From positions 2,294,001-2,358,000 of the forward strand of contig NZ_JAGS01000001.1 in NCBI RefSeq assembly GCF_000526775.1: 64,000 nucleotides of DNA, given 5' to 3'. This DNA comes from Ruminococcus albus AD2013. Lineage in GTDB: Bacteria > Bacillota > Clostridia > Oscillospirales > Ruminococcaceae. Positions within the stretch are counted from its first letter, which is position 1. Each line of letters opens with the position of its first letter. Made by a program: the position numbers and the translations under genes. Below are positions 33,950 to 43,787 of the stretch, in pieces. The notes below the pieces were generated by a model. The model did not search any database and had not been told where the DNA came from. It saw only the letters and a program-made list of their open reading frames with translations.

Positions 33950-36351
33950 GTCAGTCCCCAGATGTCCTTTGCGTATTCTTCAACAGAACGGTCAGCGGAG
34001 AAAATGCCTGCGCCTGCGATATTTGCAAGGCTCATTCTCTGCCACTTCATCTTGTCAGCGTAGCATTCGCTGGCAAACTTCTGTGCCTGCTGATAGCTGT
34101 CGAAGTCTTTCAGCGCCATATAGGTATCGGTATTTTTCAGGGTATCAGCTATCTCGGGGAACTGAACTCCGTTCACACCGTACTGGATAGTATCGATCGC
34201 CTGCTTTACTATCTGATTCTTGTTGTAGATCTCGATAGGTCTGTAACCCGCCTTGCAGGCGTTTACTTCGTCAACGTTCATACCAAATATGATGATGTTG
34301 TCATCGCCTACCTGCTCGTGTATCTCAACATTTGCGCCGTCCATGGTACCCAGAGTGATGGCACCGTTTATCATCAGCTTCATGTTGCCGGTACCGCTCG
34401 CCTCAGTGCCTGCAAGGGATATCTGCTCGGAGATATCAGCCGCGGGCATCAGTATCTCGGAGAGGGATACGTTGTAGTCTTCAAGGAAGATAACGTTCAG
34501 CTTTTCTCTCAGCTTGTCGTTCTTCTTCAGCTCCTGTGAAATATTCCATATCAGCTTGATTATCTGCTTAGCCATGTAGTATCCGGGTGCTGCCTTAGCC
34601 GCAAAGATGTAGGTCTTGGGCACGAAATCAGCATTGGGATTAGCTTTGAGATAGTTGTACTGAGCGATGATGTTAAGCGCATTCAGCTGCTGACGCTTGT
34701 ATTCGTGGAGTCTCTTCACCTGTACATCGAATATAGACTCCGTGTTCAGAATAACACCATACTGGCTCTTAACGTATTTCGCGAATTTCTCCTTGTTTTC
34801 TTTCTTTATCTCTGCCAGCCTGTTCAGAACTTTTTCATCGTTCTTGAATACAGCCAGCTTGCTGAGTTCAGCCGCATTTTTAAGGAATCCGTCACCGATC
34901 TTCTCTCTCAGCAGTTCGGTCAGACCCTCGTTAGACTGGTACAGCCATCTTCTGTAAGCGATACCGTTTGTAACGTTCTTGAACTTTGTAGGAGTATCAA
35001 GATACTCGTCCTTGAAAGTCTCTCTCTTGATTATCTCGGAGTGTATCTTTGCAACGCCGTTAACACTGTGTGATGCGTGTACGCAGAGTGTAGCCATCTT
35101 TACCTTGTTGTTCTCAACTATTGACATATGGCTGCACTTGCCTTCATCGCGGTATCTCTCCCACAGGTCGCGGCAGTATCTCTCGTTTATCTCGATGATG
35201 ATGGAGAATATTCTGGGGCAAACGCTCTTCAGCAGATTGCAGTCCCACTTCTCCAGTGCTTCGGGCATAACTGTGTGGTTTGTGTATGCAAAGGTATTCT
35301 GCACGATATGCCACGACTTATCCCAGCTGTAACCGCAGTCATCAAGGAGTATCCTCATCAGTTCCGGGATAGCAAGTGTGGGGTGAGTATCGTTGATGTG
35401 TATAGCTACCTTTTCATGCAGATTATCCAGCGTGCCGTATACAGACATATGCTGGTGTACGATATCACCGATGGAAGCCGCACACAGGAAGTACTGCTGA
35501 CGCAGTCTCAGGCTCTTGCCCTCTGCATGGTTGTCGTTGGGGTAAAGTACCTTTGTAATAGCCTGTGACATGATATTCTTGCTAAGTGCCTTAGCATAGT
35601 CGCCCTTGTTGAAGAAAGGCATATCAAATGAAGCCATTTCAGCCTTCCAAAGTCTAAGCTTGGATACAGCCTTGCTGCCGTAGCCGGATACATACAGGTC
35701 GTAAGGCACAGCCATAACGGAAGTATAGTTCTCGTGAGTTACGCAGTGGTACTGATTGTCCCAGTACTCCTTCAGCTCGCCATCAAAGCGCACCTCGATA
35801 GCCTTTGTAGGCGAGGGCACCAGCCATACAGAACCGCCGGGCAGCCAGTTATCGGGCAGCTCGGTCTGCCAGCCGTCTTCCAGCTTCTGCTTGAAGATAC
35901 CGTACTCATAGCATATAGAATAACCTGTTGCGTGGTAGCCGTCAGCAGCCAGTGCGTCCAGATAGCAGGCAGCAAGTCTGCCAAGACCGCCGTTGCCAAG
36001 ACCTGCATCGGGCTCCTGCTCGTATATACCGTTTATGGAGATACCCAGATCTTTGAGCATCTCTTTTGCCTGATTGTTCATTTCAAGATTGTAAAGAGAA
36101 GTTTTCAGCGAACGTCCCATCAGGAACTCCATTGAAAGATAGTATACCTTCTTCTTGCCCGCAGACTGTGTAGCCATTGTGAAGTGTCTTCTCTTGGTCT
36201 TCAGTATGCCGACAACTATCTTTGAAAGTGCTTCATATACCTGCTTGTCGGTCGCTTCATCGGGAATAGTCTGAAAATCGTTATGCAGTATCTCGATGAA
36301 CTGCTTTTTCAGCTCTTCCTTTGATATGGTCTTCTCAGCTTTCTTTGCCAT
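33943..36351 (-). CDS. glgP: Glycogen / alpha-glucan phosphorylase
   Basis: Releases glucose 1-phosphate from the ends of stored glycogen or maltodextrin, using pyridoxal phosphate. The 802 residues match the family along their length: KKVYYLSMEFLMGRSL, LGNGGLGRLAACYLDALA, HINDTHPTLAIPELMR, VKRLHEYKRQQLN and the PLP site EASGTGNMKLMINGA. The start at the ATG at 36351 is chosen because AGGAGGA lies 9 bases upstream; an ATG three codons earlier abuts that site. Transcribed alone, with a promoter at 36439. Confidence 0.96.
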   Translation of the reverse strand: MAKKAEKTISKEELKKQFIEILHNDFQTIPDEATDKQVYEALSKIVVGILKTKRRHFTMATQSAGKKKVYYLSMEFLMGRSLKTSLYNLEMNNQAKEMLKDLGISINGIYEQEPDAGLGNGGLGRLAACYLDALAADGYHATGYSICYEYGIFKQKLEDGWQTELPDNWLPGGSVWLVPSPTKAIEVRFDGELKEYWDNQYHCVTHENYTSVMAVPYDLYVSGYGSKAVSKLRLWKAEMASFDMPFFNKGDYAKALSKNIMSQAITKVLYPNDNHAEGKSLRLRQQYFLCAASIGDIVHQHMSVYGTLDNLHEKVAIHINDTHPTLAIPELMRILLDDCGYSWDKSWHIVQNTFAYTNHTVMPEALEKWDCNLLKSVCPRIFSIIIEINERYCRDLWERYRDEGKCSHMSIVENNKVKMATLCVHASHSVNGVAKIHSEIIKRETFKDEYLDTPTKFKNVTNGIAYRRWLYQSNEGLTELLREKIGDGFLKNAAELSKLAVFKNDEKVLNRLAEIKKENKEKFAKYVKSQYGVILNTESIFDVQVKRLHEYKRQQLNALNIIAQYNYLKANPNADFVPKTYIFAAKAAPGYYMAKQIIKLIWNISQELKKNDKLREKLNVIFLEDYNVSLSEILMPAADISEQISLAGTEASGTGNMKLMINGAITLGTMDGANVEIHEQVGDDNIIIFGMNVDEVNACKAGYRPIEIYNKNQIVKQAIDTIQYGVNGVQFPEIADTLKNTDTYMALKDFDSYQQAQKFASECYADKMKWQRMSLANIAGAGIFSADRSVEEYAKDIWGLTK

Positions 36352-36438
36352 CTTTATCATTCCTCCTGATATGATCGGGACATACAGCACAATGTGATCG
36401 AACCCCGCCGATATGCCCATAATATATTTTCCAAGTTA

Positions 36439-36467
36439 ATTATAACACACTTTTGAAATAATTGCAA
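36439..36467 (-). promoter_or_regulatory. Promoter of glgP
   Basis: On the - strand: -35 TTGCAA (36462-36467), 17-base spacer, -10 TATAAT (36439-36444), giving a leader of about 80 bases. Confidence 0.65.
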
Positions 36468-36550
36468 CAACTTAAACGTTTTATTTATTAATTTTATATG
36501 AATTTCGAGAAAAATTAATGCACTTTTATTTGTTCTTTTAACAGTGACGA

Positions 36551-36838
36551 TCATACAGTTTCAAGTACGAAAACATAGGTCAGGGGCTTGCCGCCGTCAC
36601 GGACGGTAACGACCTTTTCCATAGCACCCGACTTGATGTTCTTTACCCAGTCCTTTTGAGTCGCAAGGGTAACGCCAACGCCCTCAGCCCAGCTGCGGAT
36701 AAATCCGTTGGAAGCTGTTTTTGCGAAAGGCAGTGCCTGCGCCTCGAACTTTCCCTCTGCACCGGCCGCCTTTACGATATCCGCCTCACCGAATTCAACA
36801 TTGCTTATCTTCTGCTTAACTGTAAGTCTGAAATCCAT
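36551..36838 (-). CDS. Unknown 95-residue protein
   Basis: A small soluble protein I do not recognise. It begins MDFRLTVKQKISNVEFGEADI, has a middle LPFAKTASNGFIRSWAEGVG and ends in a beta segment, GGKPLTYVFVLETV. AGGAGGA lies 7 bases before the ATG and codon use is like that of the neighbours, which supports a real gene. It stands between glgP and the beta-CASP nuclease gene, both on the same strand, with spacers of about 120-200 bases on each side and no clear terminator. Confidence 0.7.
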   Translation of the reverse strand: MDFRLTVKQKISNVEFGEADIVKAAGAEGKFEAQALPFAKTASNGFIRSWAEGVGVTLATQKDWVKNIKSGAMEKVVTVRDGGKPLTYVFVLETV

Positions 36839-36957
36839 GATAGTCCTCCTGTTATACTACTCTTTTACCAGAAAAATGTTACTGTGCAAGCGCTATGGTC
36901 TGATGCATACGATTGTCAGACTTAATGCACATCATTGACATATACTATTATAATATA

Positions 36958-38538
36958 TCAGTCTTCCCACTTGGCACACAGGTTGTTTATGCAATCCGTA
37001 AGCTTTGCAAGGTCTTTGTTGTTGAGACCCTTGCTTGCAGCCACCAGTGCGGAAAGTCTGTCCAGCGATGCACACAGACGCTGATAACCCGTACTTGGTA
37101 CAGTTTTTCTGACTACCTTTATGGGTTCAGCCTGAGTGAATACACCAGTGATAAGGTCGCACTCCGCACCGCTGAAAGGAGTCTGGGCATTATAGCCCTT
37201 TTCTTCCAGATGACGCTTGTATTCCTCCATCACAGCGTCTTCGCCGTGGTTTATAAACACGGTTTTCGGGCGCTCCATGGAATCTATCCATTTATCCAGT
37301 CCGTCGATATCCGCATGGCCGCTGATACCCGGCAGCACCCTTATCTCTGCTGCAACATTTATCTCTTCACCGAAAAGCTTAACTGTCTTTGCGCCCTCCA
37401 CAAGACTTCTGCCAAGAGTATTGTTTGCCTGATATCCCACGAAAAGCACCAGAGATTCCTTATGCCACAGATTGTGTTTCAGGTGATGCTTTATACGTCC
37501 CGCCTCGCACATACCGCTGGCGGATATGATTATCTTCGGTGTTTTATCGAAGTTTATCATTCTAGATTCATCACTTGTAACCGCGATGTTAAGGTCAGGG
37601 AAAGTGATGGGATTTATGCCTTTTTCAACATATTCCAACGCTTCTGCGTCAAAGCAGTTCTCCTTATTTTCCATGAAGACCCTTGTAGCTTCTATTGCAA
37701 GGGGCGAATCCACATACACAGGGAAATTAGCGTGATTTTTCACCATTCCCTTTTCCTTTATCTGCCTGATGAAGTACAGCAGTTCCTGAGTTCTGCCAAC
37801 AGCGAAAGAGGGTATCACCACATTTCCTCCGCGGTCGAATGTTCGCTGTATCATTTCAGCAAGGGACTCAACATAGTTTGTGACTTTCTCATGCCTGCGG
37901 TTGCCGTAGGTTGATTCCATGACCGCATAATCAGCACCGTCGATATACTGGGGATCGCGGATAAGCGGCTGGTTAAGGTTTCCGATATCGCCCGAGAATA
38001 CTATCTTACGTGTCTCATCACCCTCTGTCAGCCACATCTCGATACTTGCAGAACCCAACAGATGTCCCGCATCGGTGAACCTTACCTTTACGCCCTCGCA
38101 GAGCTCTATGATCTCACCGTAAGGGTGAGGTACCAACTTTGATATAGCGCCCTCAGCATCTGCCAGAGTATACAGCGGTTCAACATCATCCTGACCTTTA
38201 CGTCTGCCCTTACGACTGCGCCACTCAGCTTCAAATTCCTGTATATGCGCCGAATCACGGAGCATTATCGAGCAGAGATTGCAGGTAGCCTTTGTCGCGT
38301 GTATATCCCCCGAGAAACCGCCTGCATATAACAGCGGAAGAAGTCCCGAATGGTCTATATGAGCATGGGTCAGCAGTACAAAGTCAACAGCCGAGGGCGA
38401 GCATGGTACCTTAGCATTTTCATACAGGTCAGTGCCCTGCTCCATACCAAAGTCAACCAGAAACTTTTTCTCCCCGACTTCAACATAGGTACAGCTGCCT
38501 GTGACCTCGTGATTTGCACCAATGAATGTTATTTTCAT
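36958..38538 (-). CDS. Metallo-beta-lactamase / beta-CASP RNase-like hydrolase
   Basis: Zinc-dependent nuclease-type protein of the MBL-fold RNA specificity group. The 526 residues show the zinc motif LTHAHIDHSG (HxHxDH, about 55-65), later metal ligands in TDAGHLLGSASIE and FSGDIG, and the beta-CASP segment with SAVGRTQE-like SFAVGRTQELLYFI and IIISASGMCEAGRIKHHL. The C-terminal motif is GISGHADIDGLDKWID, followed by VFINHGEDAV. The extension after residue 470 is helical. Related proteins act in RNA processing; no substrate can be given. GAGGG precedes the ATG. Confidence 0.9.
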   Translation of the reverse strand: MKITFIGANHEVTGSCTYVEVGEKKFLVDFGMEQGTDLYENAKVPCSPSAVDFVLLTHAHIDHSGLLPLLYAGGFSGDIHATKATCNLCSIMLRDSAHIQEFEAEWRSRKGRRKGQDDVEPLYTLADAEGAISKLVPHPYGEIIELCEGVKVRFTDAGHLLGSASIEMWLTEGDETRKIVFSGDIGNLNQPLIRDPQYIDGADYAVMESTYGNRRHEKVTNYVESLAEMIQRTFDRGGNVVIPSFAVGRTQELLYFIRQIKEKGMVKNHANFPVYVDSPLAIEATRVFMENKENCFDAEALEYVEKGINPITFPDLNIAVTSDESRMINFDKTPKIIISASGMCEAGRIKHHLKHNLWHKESLVLFVGYQANNTLGRSLVEGAKTVKLFGEEINVAAEIRVLPGISGHADIDGLDKWIDSMERPKTVFINHGEDAVMEEYKRHLEEKGYNAQTPFSGAECDLITGVFTQAEPIKVVRKTVPSTGYQRLCASLDRLSALVAASKGLNNKDLAKLTDCINNLCAKWED

Positions 38539-38655
38539 AATACAGCCCTCATTTCAGCGTTGATTTTTGTTTAATGTGCTTATATTATAGCATATTTCTG
38601 TGTAAATGTAAAGATAGAAGAAGGTAATTTATCTGATATACAGTGTACAAAAGAA

Positions 38656-39039
38656 CTACTTTTTAGCGTAAATACGAACTGTTACTTTGTTACTGTCTGT
38701 CTCCAGCTGAGAATACAAGTCGGCTGATTCCAGGAAGGCAAGTTCGGGACTATCGGTAACGATCGTGGGAATGATCCCTTCCTCAGTGCTGTTGTTTTCA
38801 ATAAATATGCTGCACTTTCTGCCGCTAAAGTCCTTTCCTCTGAGGATATACCTCGCGGAAAGGAAGAACTCATTTTCGTTTTCACGCTGAGTGTCATAAC
38901 TTCTGAATTCAGTAGCACCTTTAAAATATTTACCTTCAGCTTCGGCAGTAAAAGGCACCATATACACTTTCATTTTTCCACCCTTGACGCAGTATCCTTC
39001 ATATGTGGTAACATTGATAGTCATAATAAGCTCGTCCAT
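38656..39039 (-). CDS. Unknown 127-residue protein (possibly DUF3237-like)
   Basis: A soluble beta-rich protein: an N-terminal MTINVTTYEGYCVKGGKMKVYMVPF, then FFLSARYILRGKDFSGRKCSIFIENN (parts) and an end segment VTVRIYAKK. The alternating strands and the GxxFxG-like KYFKGATEFRSYD recall DUF3237 barrels, but the match is weak. AGGAGGT lies 6 bases before the ATG, so it is a real gene. It is followed on the same strand by the beta-CASP gene after a 117-base gap. Confidence 0.65.
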   Translation of the reverse strand: MDELIMTINVTTYEGYCVKGGKMKVYMVPFTAEAEGKYFKGATEFRSYDTQRENENEFFLSARYILRGKDFSGRKCSIFIENNSTEEGIIPTIVTDSPELAFLESADLYSQLETDSNKVTVRIYAKK

Positions 39040-39208
39040 GATGACCTCCTATTATAATAGTATACTCTATATCAAAAAAATTATCGTCAGCCTTCGCTCA
39101 TATCGATCAAACTTTTCTATTATTAATCATACCACATCTCTAATAAAAAATCAATGATTAGTTTATATATTTATAATATTTCATACAGTACATGATAATA
39201 ATCGAAAA

Positions 39209-39239
39209 ACCGCCGTACTGCCAAAAGCAGTACAGCGGT
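39209..39239 (-). terminator. Terminator of the sugar importer operon
   Basis: ACCGCCGTACTGC (39209-39221) pairs with GCAGTACAGCGGT (39227-39239), one mismatch, loop CAAAA. On the - strand it is followed by TTTTTCG, 46 bases past the last permease gene. Confidence 0.9.
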
Positions 39240-39284
39240 CTCCCGAAATTAATATGATAAGCAACTAATAAGCTTATTGTACCA

Positions 39285-40160
39285 TTAACCCTTAACGGCA
39301 CCGAGTGCGATACCACGGATAATGAACTTGGAAAGTACGAGGTATACGATCGCAACAGGTATGATAGAAATACCAACTGCCATGTAAACCGCACCCATAT
39401 CAAACTTGGTATAGTCAGCCGATCTGATGAGGTTGATAACCAGAGGCAGAGTTCTCAGATCTGGCCTATCGAGTATCAGAGCAGGAATAAAGAAGTTGTT
39501 CCAGCTGGATACGAATATGAATATACCCTGAACTGCGAATGCAGGCTTCAGAATAGGAGTTACCAGTGAGTTGAATGTTCTGAACTCACCACAACCGTCT
39601 ATACGAGCTGCCTCAACTATTTCAAGGGGCAGTGCGCTGTCCATGTATTGCTTCATAAAGAAGAAAGTAGCAGGAGCAGCGATTGAAGGAATGATCAGAG
39701 GAATGAAGTTATTGGTGAGCTCCCAGTCATTCATCATCTGAACAAAACCAAGTGCTGATACCTGTGTAGGTACCATCATTATCATAAGTATAAATGTGAA
39801 CAGGAACTTCTTGAGTCTGAAATCATATACATGGATCGCATAAGCTGTGAGTGCTGAAAAATATGAAGATAAGAATGCACAGCTTGCGGATATGATAAAC
39901 GAATTTCTCAGTGCTGCGAGCATAGCCCAGTCAGGTTTGTTCATTACAGCCTTGAAGTTCTTAATTAAATATGTACCTGGCAGAGGAGAAAATCCCTGCT
40001 GAATATCTGCTGATTCACGAGTCATGTTGATAATAAGAATGAAGAACGGGAACAGTGAAATTATAGCAAATATTGTCAATACAACGTATGAAATTACTCT
40101 TCTGATGAGCAGTGCCCTAGAGTTACTCATCTGTCCTACTGCATCGATAGGTGCTGCCAT
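39285..40160 (-). CDS. Sugar ABC importer permease, MalG/AraQ type
   Basis: Inner-membrane channel subunit of a CUT1 carbohydrate importer. The 291 residues have six membrane helices starting near residue 18 and the cytoplasmic EAA loop as ALPLEIVEAARIDGCGEFRTF (part), where the ATPase docks. A short basic C-terminus follows. It is two bases downstream of the partner permease and is last in the LacI-controlled operon. GGGAGTG lies before the ATG. Substrate specificity cannot be read from it. Confidence 0.92.
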   Translation of the reverse strand: MAAPIDAVGQMSNSRALLIRRVISYVVLTIFAIISLFPFFILIINMTRESADIQQGFSPLPGTYLIKNFKAVMNKPDWAMLAALRNSFIISASCAFLSSYFSALTAYAIHVYDFRLKKFLFTFILMIMMVPTQVSALGFVQMMNDWELTNNFIPLIIPSIAAPATFFFMKQYMDSALPLEIVEAARIDGCGEFRTFNSLVTPILKPAFAVQGIFIFVSSWNNFFIPALILDRPDLRTLPLVINLIRSADYTKFDMGAVYMAVGISIIPVAIVYLVLSKFIIRGIALGAVKG

Positions 40161-40162
40161 TG

Positions 40163-41086
40163 TTACTTCACTCCCTTCTTACGTTTTCTCTCATCCTTAT
40201 CAGAATTGATGTAGAATACCAACATAGAGAGAGCTGCTGCGACAATAAACAATACAACAGATATTGCACCGGCATAGCCGTAGTTTTTACCTATGTTCAT
40301 CTGATACTGGAGATACATGATCATAGTCATAGATGTTCTGTTTACAGCGTCACCGTTTCTGGTGATGATCTGAGGAACGTCGTACATCTGGAGACCACCG
40401 ATGAGTGATGTGATAAGCACATAAACAAGGATAGGTCTGATAAGAGGAATAGTGATATTCCAGAAAGTCTGTGACGGGTTAGCACCATCGATCTGTGCAG
40501 ACTCATACAGTGAAGGGTCTACACCGTTGATCGCAGCCATCAGCATGATAGTAGTATTACCGTACCACATCATGAAGTTGATAAGTGCGATGATAGTTCT
40601 CTGTGACCAAACATTCTCAAAGAACTTATAAGCTACGCCGCCTGTGAAAGGCTTGAGCATCATAGTCATAGGACCGCTCTGGTCAAACATTGTGAAGAAA
40701 AGCATACCCATTGCAGCTGCCATGATAACGTTAGGCAGATAGAATATGATCTTGTATGCACCTGTCTTGAGCTTCATTCTCAGGTCAGTGAACCATGAAG
40801 CGAACAGGAGAGAGAAGAATATCTGGGGGATAAAGCCCATGAGCCAGATAATGAAAGTATTCATGAAATACTTTCCAACGTTCACCTCTGTCGAAAACAG
40901 TTTAGTATAATTCTGAAGTCCAATCCAGTTCGGTCCAAAAGTTACACCGTTGGATTTATAGTACTCATACAAAGAATTCTTGAATGTCGACAGCAGGGGG
41001 AAAAGGTTAAAAACAATAAACACAGCAAAAAAAGGGATAACAAAGATGTAGCCCCATTTTGCATAGCTGATTGACTTATGTTTCAT
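40163..41086 (-). CDS. Sugar ABC importer permease, MalF/UgpA type
   Basis: Partner channel subunit of the CUT1 importer. The 307 residues have six membrane helices (first about 13-33) and an EAA loop, PSLYESAQIDGANPSQTFWNI (part). The start is the ATG at 41086, with GAGGGTG six bases upstream; the GTG three codons earlier overlaps that site. It lies between the binding protein gene and the second permease. A read-through hairpin upstream (41144-41173) would make less of it than of the binding protein. Confidence 0.92.
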   Translation of the reverse strand: MKHKSISYAKWGYIFVIPFFAVFIVFNLFPLLSTFKNSLYEYYKSNGVTFGPNWIGLQNYTKLFSTEVNVGKYFMNTFIIWLMGFIPQIFFSLLFASWFTDLRMKLKTGAYKIIFYLPNVIMAAAMGMLFFTMFDQSGPMTMMLKPFTGGVAYKFFENVWSQRTIIALINFMMWYGNTTIMLMAAINGVDPSLYESAQIDGANPSQTFWNITIPLIRPILVYVLITSLIGGLQMYDVPQIITRNGDAVNRTSMTMIMYLQYQMNIGKNYGYAGAISVVLFIVAAALSMLVFYINSDKDERKRKKGVK

Positions 41087-41143
41087 TAAATGCACCCTCT
41101 AAAACTGCTTTTTTATTTTACTGAAATCTTAATATAAACCGAA

Positions 41144-41173
41144 AAACGGGGGCGGGTTTTACCGTCCCCGTTT
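41144..41173 (-). terminator. Attenuating hairpin after the binding-protein gene
   Basis: AAACGGGGGCGG (41144-41155) pairs with CCGTCCCCGTTT (41162-41173), one mismatch. On the - strand it is followed by TTCGG, with little T tract. Position between the binding protein and the permeases suggests partial termination or mRNA 3' protection that keeps the binding protein in excess. Confidence 0.75.
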
Positions 41174-41216
41174 CAGCTGTTTGATTTTTGACTATTTAGA
41201 TCTTAGTTCTCCCTGA

Positions 41217-42602
41217 TTATGCAGGAGTATTCAGATCAGGATACTTCTCCTTAGCCTTTGTATAGAAGTTAGCAAGAGCTTCATCCTTTGATACAGTGCC
41301 GGTGAAGTAATCCTTGAATGCAGCCTGGAATGCCTCGTTCAGACCCTGATCGTAAGGACCGATCTTGGAAGCATCTATCTTGGGAGCTGCATCAACGAAC
41401 ATAGCGATGTGGTTCTGACCGCCGAGGAATTCAGAGCTGAAGTCAGCAGCGAGCTCTTCCATGCCTGCCTTGTTGTTGGTGTAGTCCTGAGTATCCTTTG
41501 TGATCTGGAGCATGATATCCTTGTTGCAGGTCAGGCTCTTCATGATGTCAGCAACAGTTTCCTTGTTGTCGGTGCCTTCAGCTGCACAGATCCAAGTACC
41601 ACCCCAGTAGTAAGCCTGAGGACCTGGGCAAACGTAGTACAGATCATTGCTCTTAGCATTGCCTGCCAGTGTGAAGTTGATGCCCCATGTAGAATAGAAG
41701 AAGCCGAATACCTTACCGTCAGCAGACTGGTCAGCACTCCACTGATCTGCCCACAGAGAAGTACCATTGTTGTAGCCCTTGTCTGTGTACTCCTTAGTCT
41801 GGTCAACCCACTTCATCAGGTTGTCATCTATAACGATATTCTTGTCACCGTCAACCCAAGGCTGGCTAACGTTGTTAGAGAAGGTTCTGTAAGAATCATC
41901 ATAACCGGACAGCATGAAGTAACCTTTTTCCTTCATCTGAGCTGCTACTGCGTTGAACTTATCCCAGTCAGAAATAGCTGCCTGAACTTCAGCAGGATCA
42001 TCTGTACCCAGAACGTCCTTAGCTATATCTCTTCTGAAAGCGAACAGACCGGGAGTTGCCTGCCAGGAAACACCCTTCAGAACGCCGTCAGAGCTTGTAA
42101 CGATATCCTTGGTGTACTGATACTGATCAGCCAGATCTGCATCAGTGATACCCAGATCGCTGATAGGCATTGCATAAGGTCCGTTTACATACTTCAGAGC
42201 GTAGTCAGCCTCTACCAGGAACATATCGATCTTCTCGCTACTCTTAGCCTGACCCTCGAGATCAGTATCCAGCTTGTTCTGATATGCGTTATCAGCAGAA
42301 GGAGTTGTAACCCAAACGATCTCCTTGCCATCCTTCAGGTACTCGTGCTCGCCAACCTTCTCGGTGCCGTCAGCATCAACACTGAAACCTGACTTATCCT
42401 TGTCGTACTCAGGATAGTAATTTCTCAGTCTGCTCTTGAACTCGTCGTTCCAAGTGTAGATTCTGATTGTGTTAGCAGAATTGTCAGAACCCTTCTCCTG
42501 CTTTTCCTTGCCGCCCTTTTTGTCAGGACCACAGGATGCGAACATTGCGCCTGCCATGCAGAGTGCCATAGCACCGGCCATTAACTTCTTGAGATTTGCC
42601 AT
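41217..42602 (-). CDS. Sugar ABC importer substrate-binding lipoprotein
   Basis: Extracellular receptor that hands a sugar to the permeases. The 461 residues begin with a lipoprotein signal (lipobox MFASCG, Cys 24), a Lys/Glu/Gly-rich linker and then a solute-binding fold of the type 1 family: IRIYTWNDEFKSRLRNYYPEY (part), DMFLVEADYA, YYWGGTWICAAEGTDN and a C-terminal FKDYFTGTVSKDEAL. Length is typical. AAGGAGGA precedes the ATG. It follows the LacI gene by 67 bases. The ligand is unknown; ND(E)F and long Trp-rich motifs occur in oligosaccharide binders. Confidence 0.92.
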   Translation of the reverse strand: MANLKKLMAGAMALCMAGAMFASCGPDKKGGKEKQEKGSDNSANTIRIYTWNDEFKSRLRNYYPEYDKDKSGFSVDADGTEKVGEHEYLKDGKEIVWVTTPSADNAYQNKLDTDLEGQAKSSEKIDMFLVEADYALKYVNGPYAMPISDLGITDADLADQYQYTKDIVTSSDGVLKGVSWQATPGLFAFRRDIAKDVLGTDDPAEVQAAISDWDKFNAVAAQMKEKGYFMLSGYDDSYRTFSNNVSQPWVDGDKNIVIDDNLMKWVDQTKEYTDKGYNNGTSLWADQWSADQSADGKVFGFFYSTWGINFTLAGNAKSNDLYYVCPGPQAYYWGGTWICAAEGTDNKETVADIMKSLTCNKDIMLQITKDTQDYTNNKAGMEELAADFSSEFLGGQNHIAMFVDAAPKIDASKIGPYDQGLNEAFQAAFKDYFTGTVSKDEALANFYTKAKEKYPDLNTPA

Positions 42603-42669
42603 GATAAATTTCCTCCTTATTTTGCATTATCATATTATTGTTTCGCAGCATTGCGCCGCGATTAATGCC

Positions 42670-43680
42670 TTAAACTAATTTTTTAACCGACGAACCCTCG
42701 ATCAGGTGTCCGTCAACTGTTATGACCTCCGTAAAAGTGGTCTGTGGATTTTCGATCAGCGATATCAGCTGTTTTGCAGCCTCCGAACCGATCGAAGCCG
42801 TATCCTGAAGATACGTTGTAAGTTTCGGTGTGAGCAGCTGCGAATATGCGATCCCGTCATATCCTACTACCGAGATATCTTCCGGCACCGACAGTCCTGA
42901 ATCCTTGATGGCATTGAACCCGCCCATTGACGAATAATCGTCCGGCATAAATATACAGGTAGGTCTGTCGCTCATCGCAATAAGCTCCTTGGTCATCTCG
43001 TATGTCTTTTCGGGATTGTGGTAATCCCCCGCAAGCAGCAGCGCAGGATCAACTTCTATACCCTTATTCATACAAGCTTTGCAGAAGCCCGCAAGTCTTC
43101 TGTCCGCAACGGCTGATTTATTACCCTGTATGTAAGCTATGCGTCTGTGACCCATATCTGCCACATAATTTACAAGCTCCTCGATACCCTTCTCATTATT
43201 TGACATTATCGCCGTGCGGCAGTCAAATATGTGATCTATGGTCACAACAGGTATATCACCGTTTATGACCTCGTACACATCCTGAGTAGTGAAATCGGTA
43301 CAGGCAATCACCACGCCGTCAACATTACGGTACTTGCAATGCTCATAGGTTGACATTTTCTGACGTCCCACATTTTTGTTGATGAATGTGATGTCATATC
43401 CTGCCGATTCAGCCTCTGTCTTGAAACTGTTGAGCACCTTTGCAAAGAATTCGTGTGTAAGACCGCTTCCCGCTTCATCCGAGAACATAACACCCAGATT
43501 CAGTGTCCTGTTCGTTTTCAGCGCCCGCGCCTGGGAGTTCGGGAAATATCCCATCTCCTTAGCAGCTTTCAGCAGCCTTTCCCTCGTCGCCTCACTGACG
43601 TCCTTATGTCCGTTCAGCGCCTTGCTGACCGTAGCGACCGAAACGCCGCAGCGCACGGAAATATCCTTTAATGATACCAA
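42670..43680 (-). CDS. LacI-family transcriptional repressor
   Basis: DNA-binding regulator that should control the sugar importer downstream and itself. From the TTG at 43680 it has 336 residues: a helix-turn-helix (SLKDISVRCGVSVATVSKALNG, part) with hinge, then a periplasmic-binding-like sensor domain (GYDGIAYSQLLTPKLTTY). The TTG is chosen because AAAGGCGG lies 8 bases upstream and the family starts at this point; an ATG 20 codons earlier exists without support and would read through a palindromic operator. Operator-like AAACGTTT sites lie upstream. Confidence 0.9.
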   Translation of the reverse strand: MVSLKDISVRCGVSVATVSKALNGHKDVSEATRERLLKAAKEMGYFPNSQARALKTNRTLNLGVMFSDEAGSGLTHEFFAKVLNSFKTEAESAGYDITFINKNVGRQKMSTYEHCKYRNVDGVVIACTDFTTQDVYEVINGDIPVVTIDHIFDCRTAIMSNNEKGIEELVNYVADMGHRRIAYIQGNKSAVADRRLAGFCKACMNKGIEVDPALLLAGDYHNPEKTYEMTKELIAMSDRPTCIFMPDDYSSMGGFNAIKDSGLSVPEDISVVGYDGIAYSQLLTPKLTTYLQDTASIGSEAAKQLISLIENPQTTFTEVITVDGHLIEGSSVKKLV

Positions 43681-43704
43681 TGATGTTTCCGCCTTTCTGA
43701 TGGT

Positions 43705-43746
43705 TAAACGTTTACGCGTTCGACCTTTCTTTATTCTCAAACGTTT
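43705..43746. promoter_or_regulatory. Operator pair before the LacI gene
   Basis: A perfect palindrome TAAACGTTTA (43705-43714) and a second AAACGTTT (43739-43746) lie just upstream of the LacI start and downstream of its -10 box. They have the central CG form of LacI-family operators, so autorepression of the operon is likely. Confidence 0.65.
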
Positions 43747-43758
43747 CCGCCATAAAGA

Positions 43759-43787
43759 AATATACTATATTTTCGCTCAAATTTCAA
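43759..43787 (-). promoter_or_regulatory. Promoter of the LacI / sugar importer operon
   Basis: On the - strand: -35 TTGAAA (43782-43787), 17-base spacer, -10 TATATT (43759-43764). The operator at 43739-43746 falls near the expected transcription start. Confidence 0.7.

Noticed and set aside
36913..37914. A 333-codon + strand open frame
   Set aside because: It lies entirely opposite the beta-CASP nuclease gene, whose motifs are complete on the - strand.
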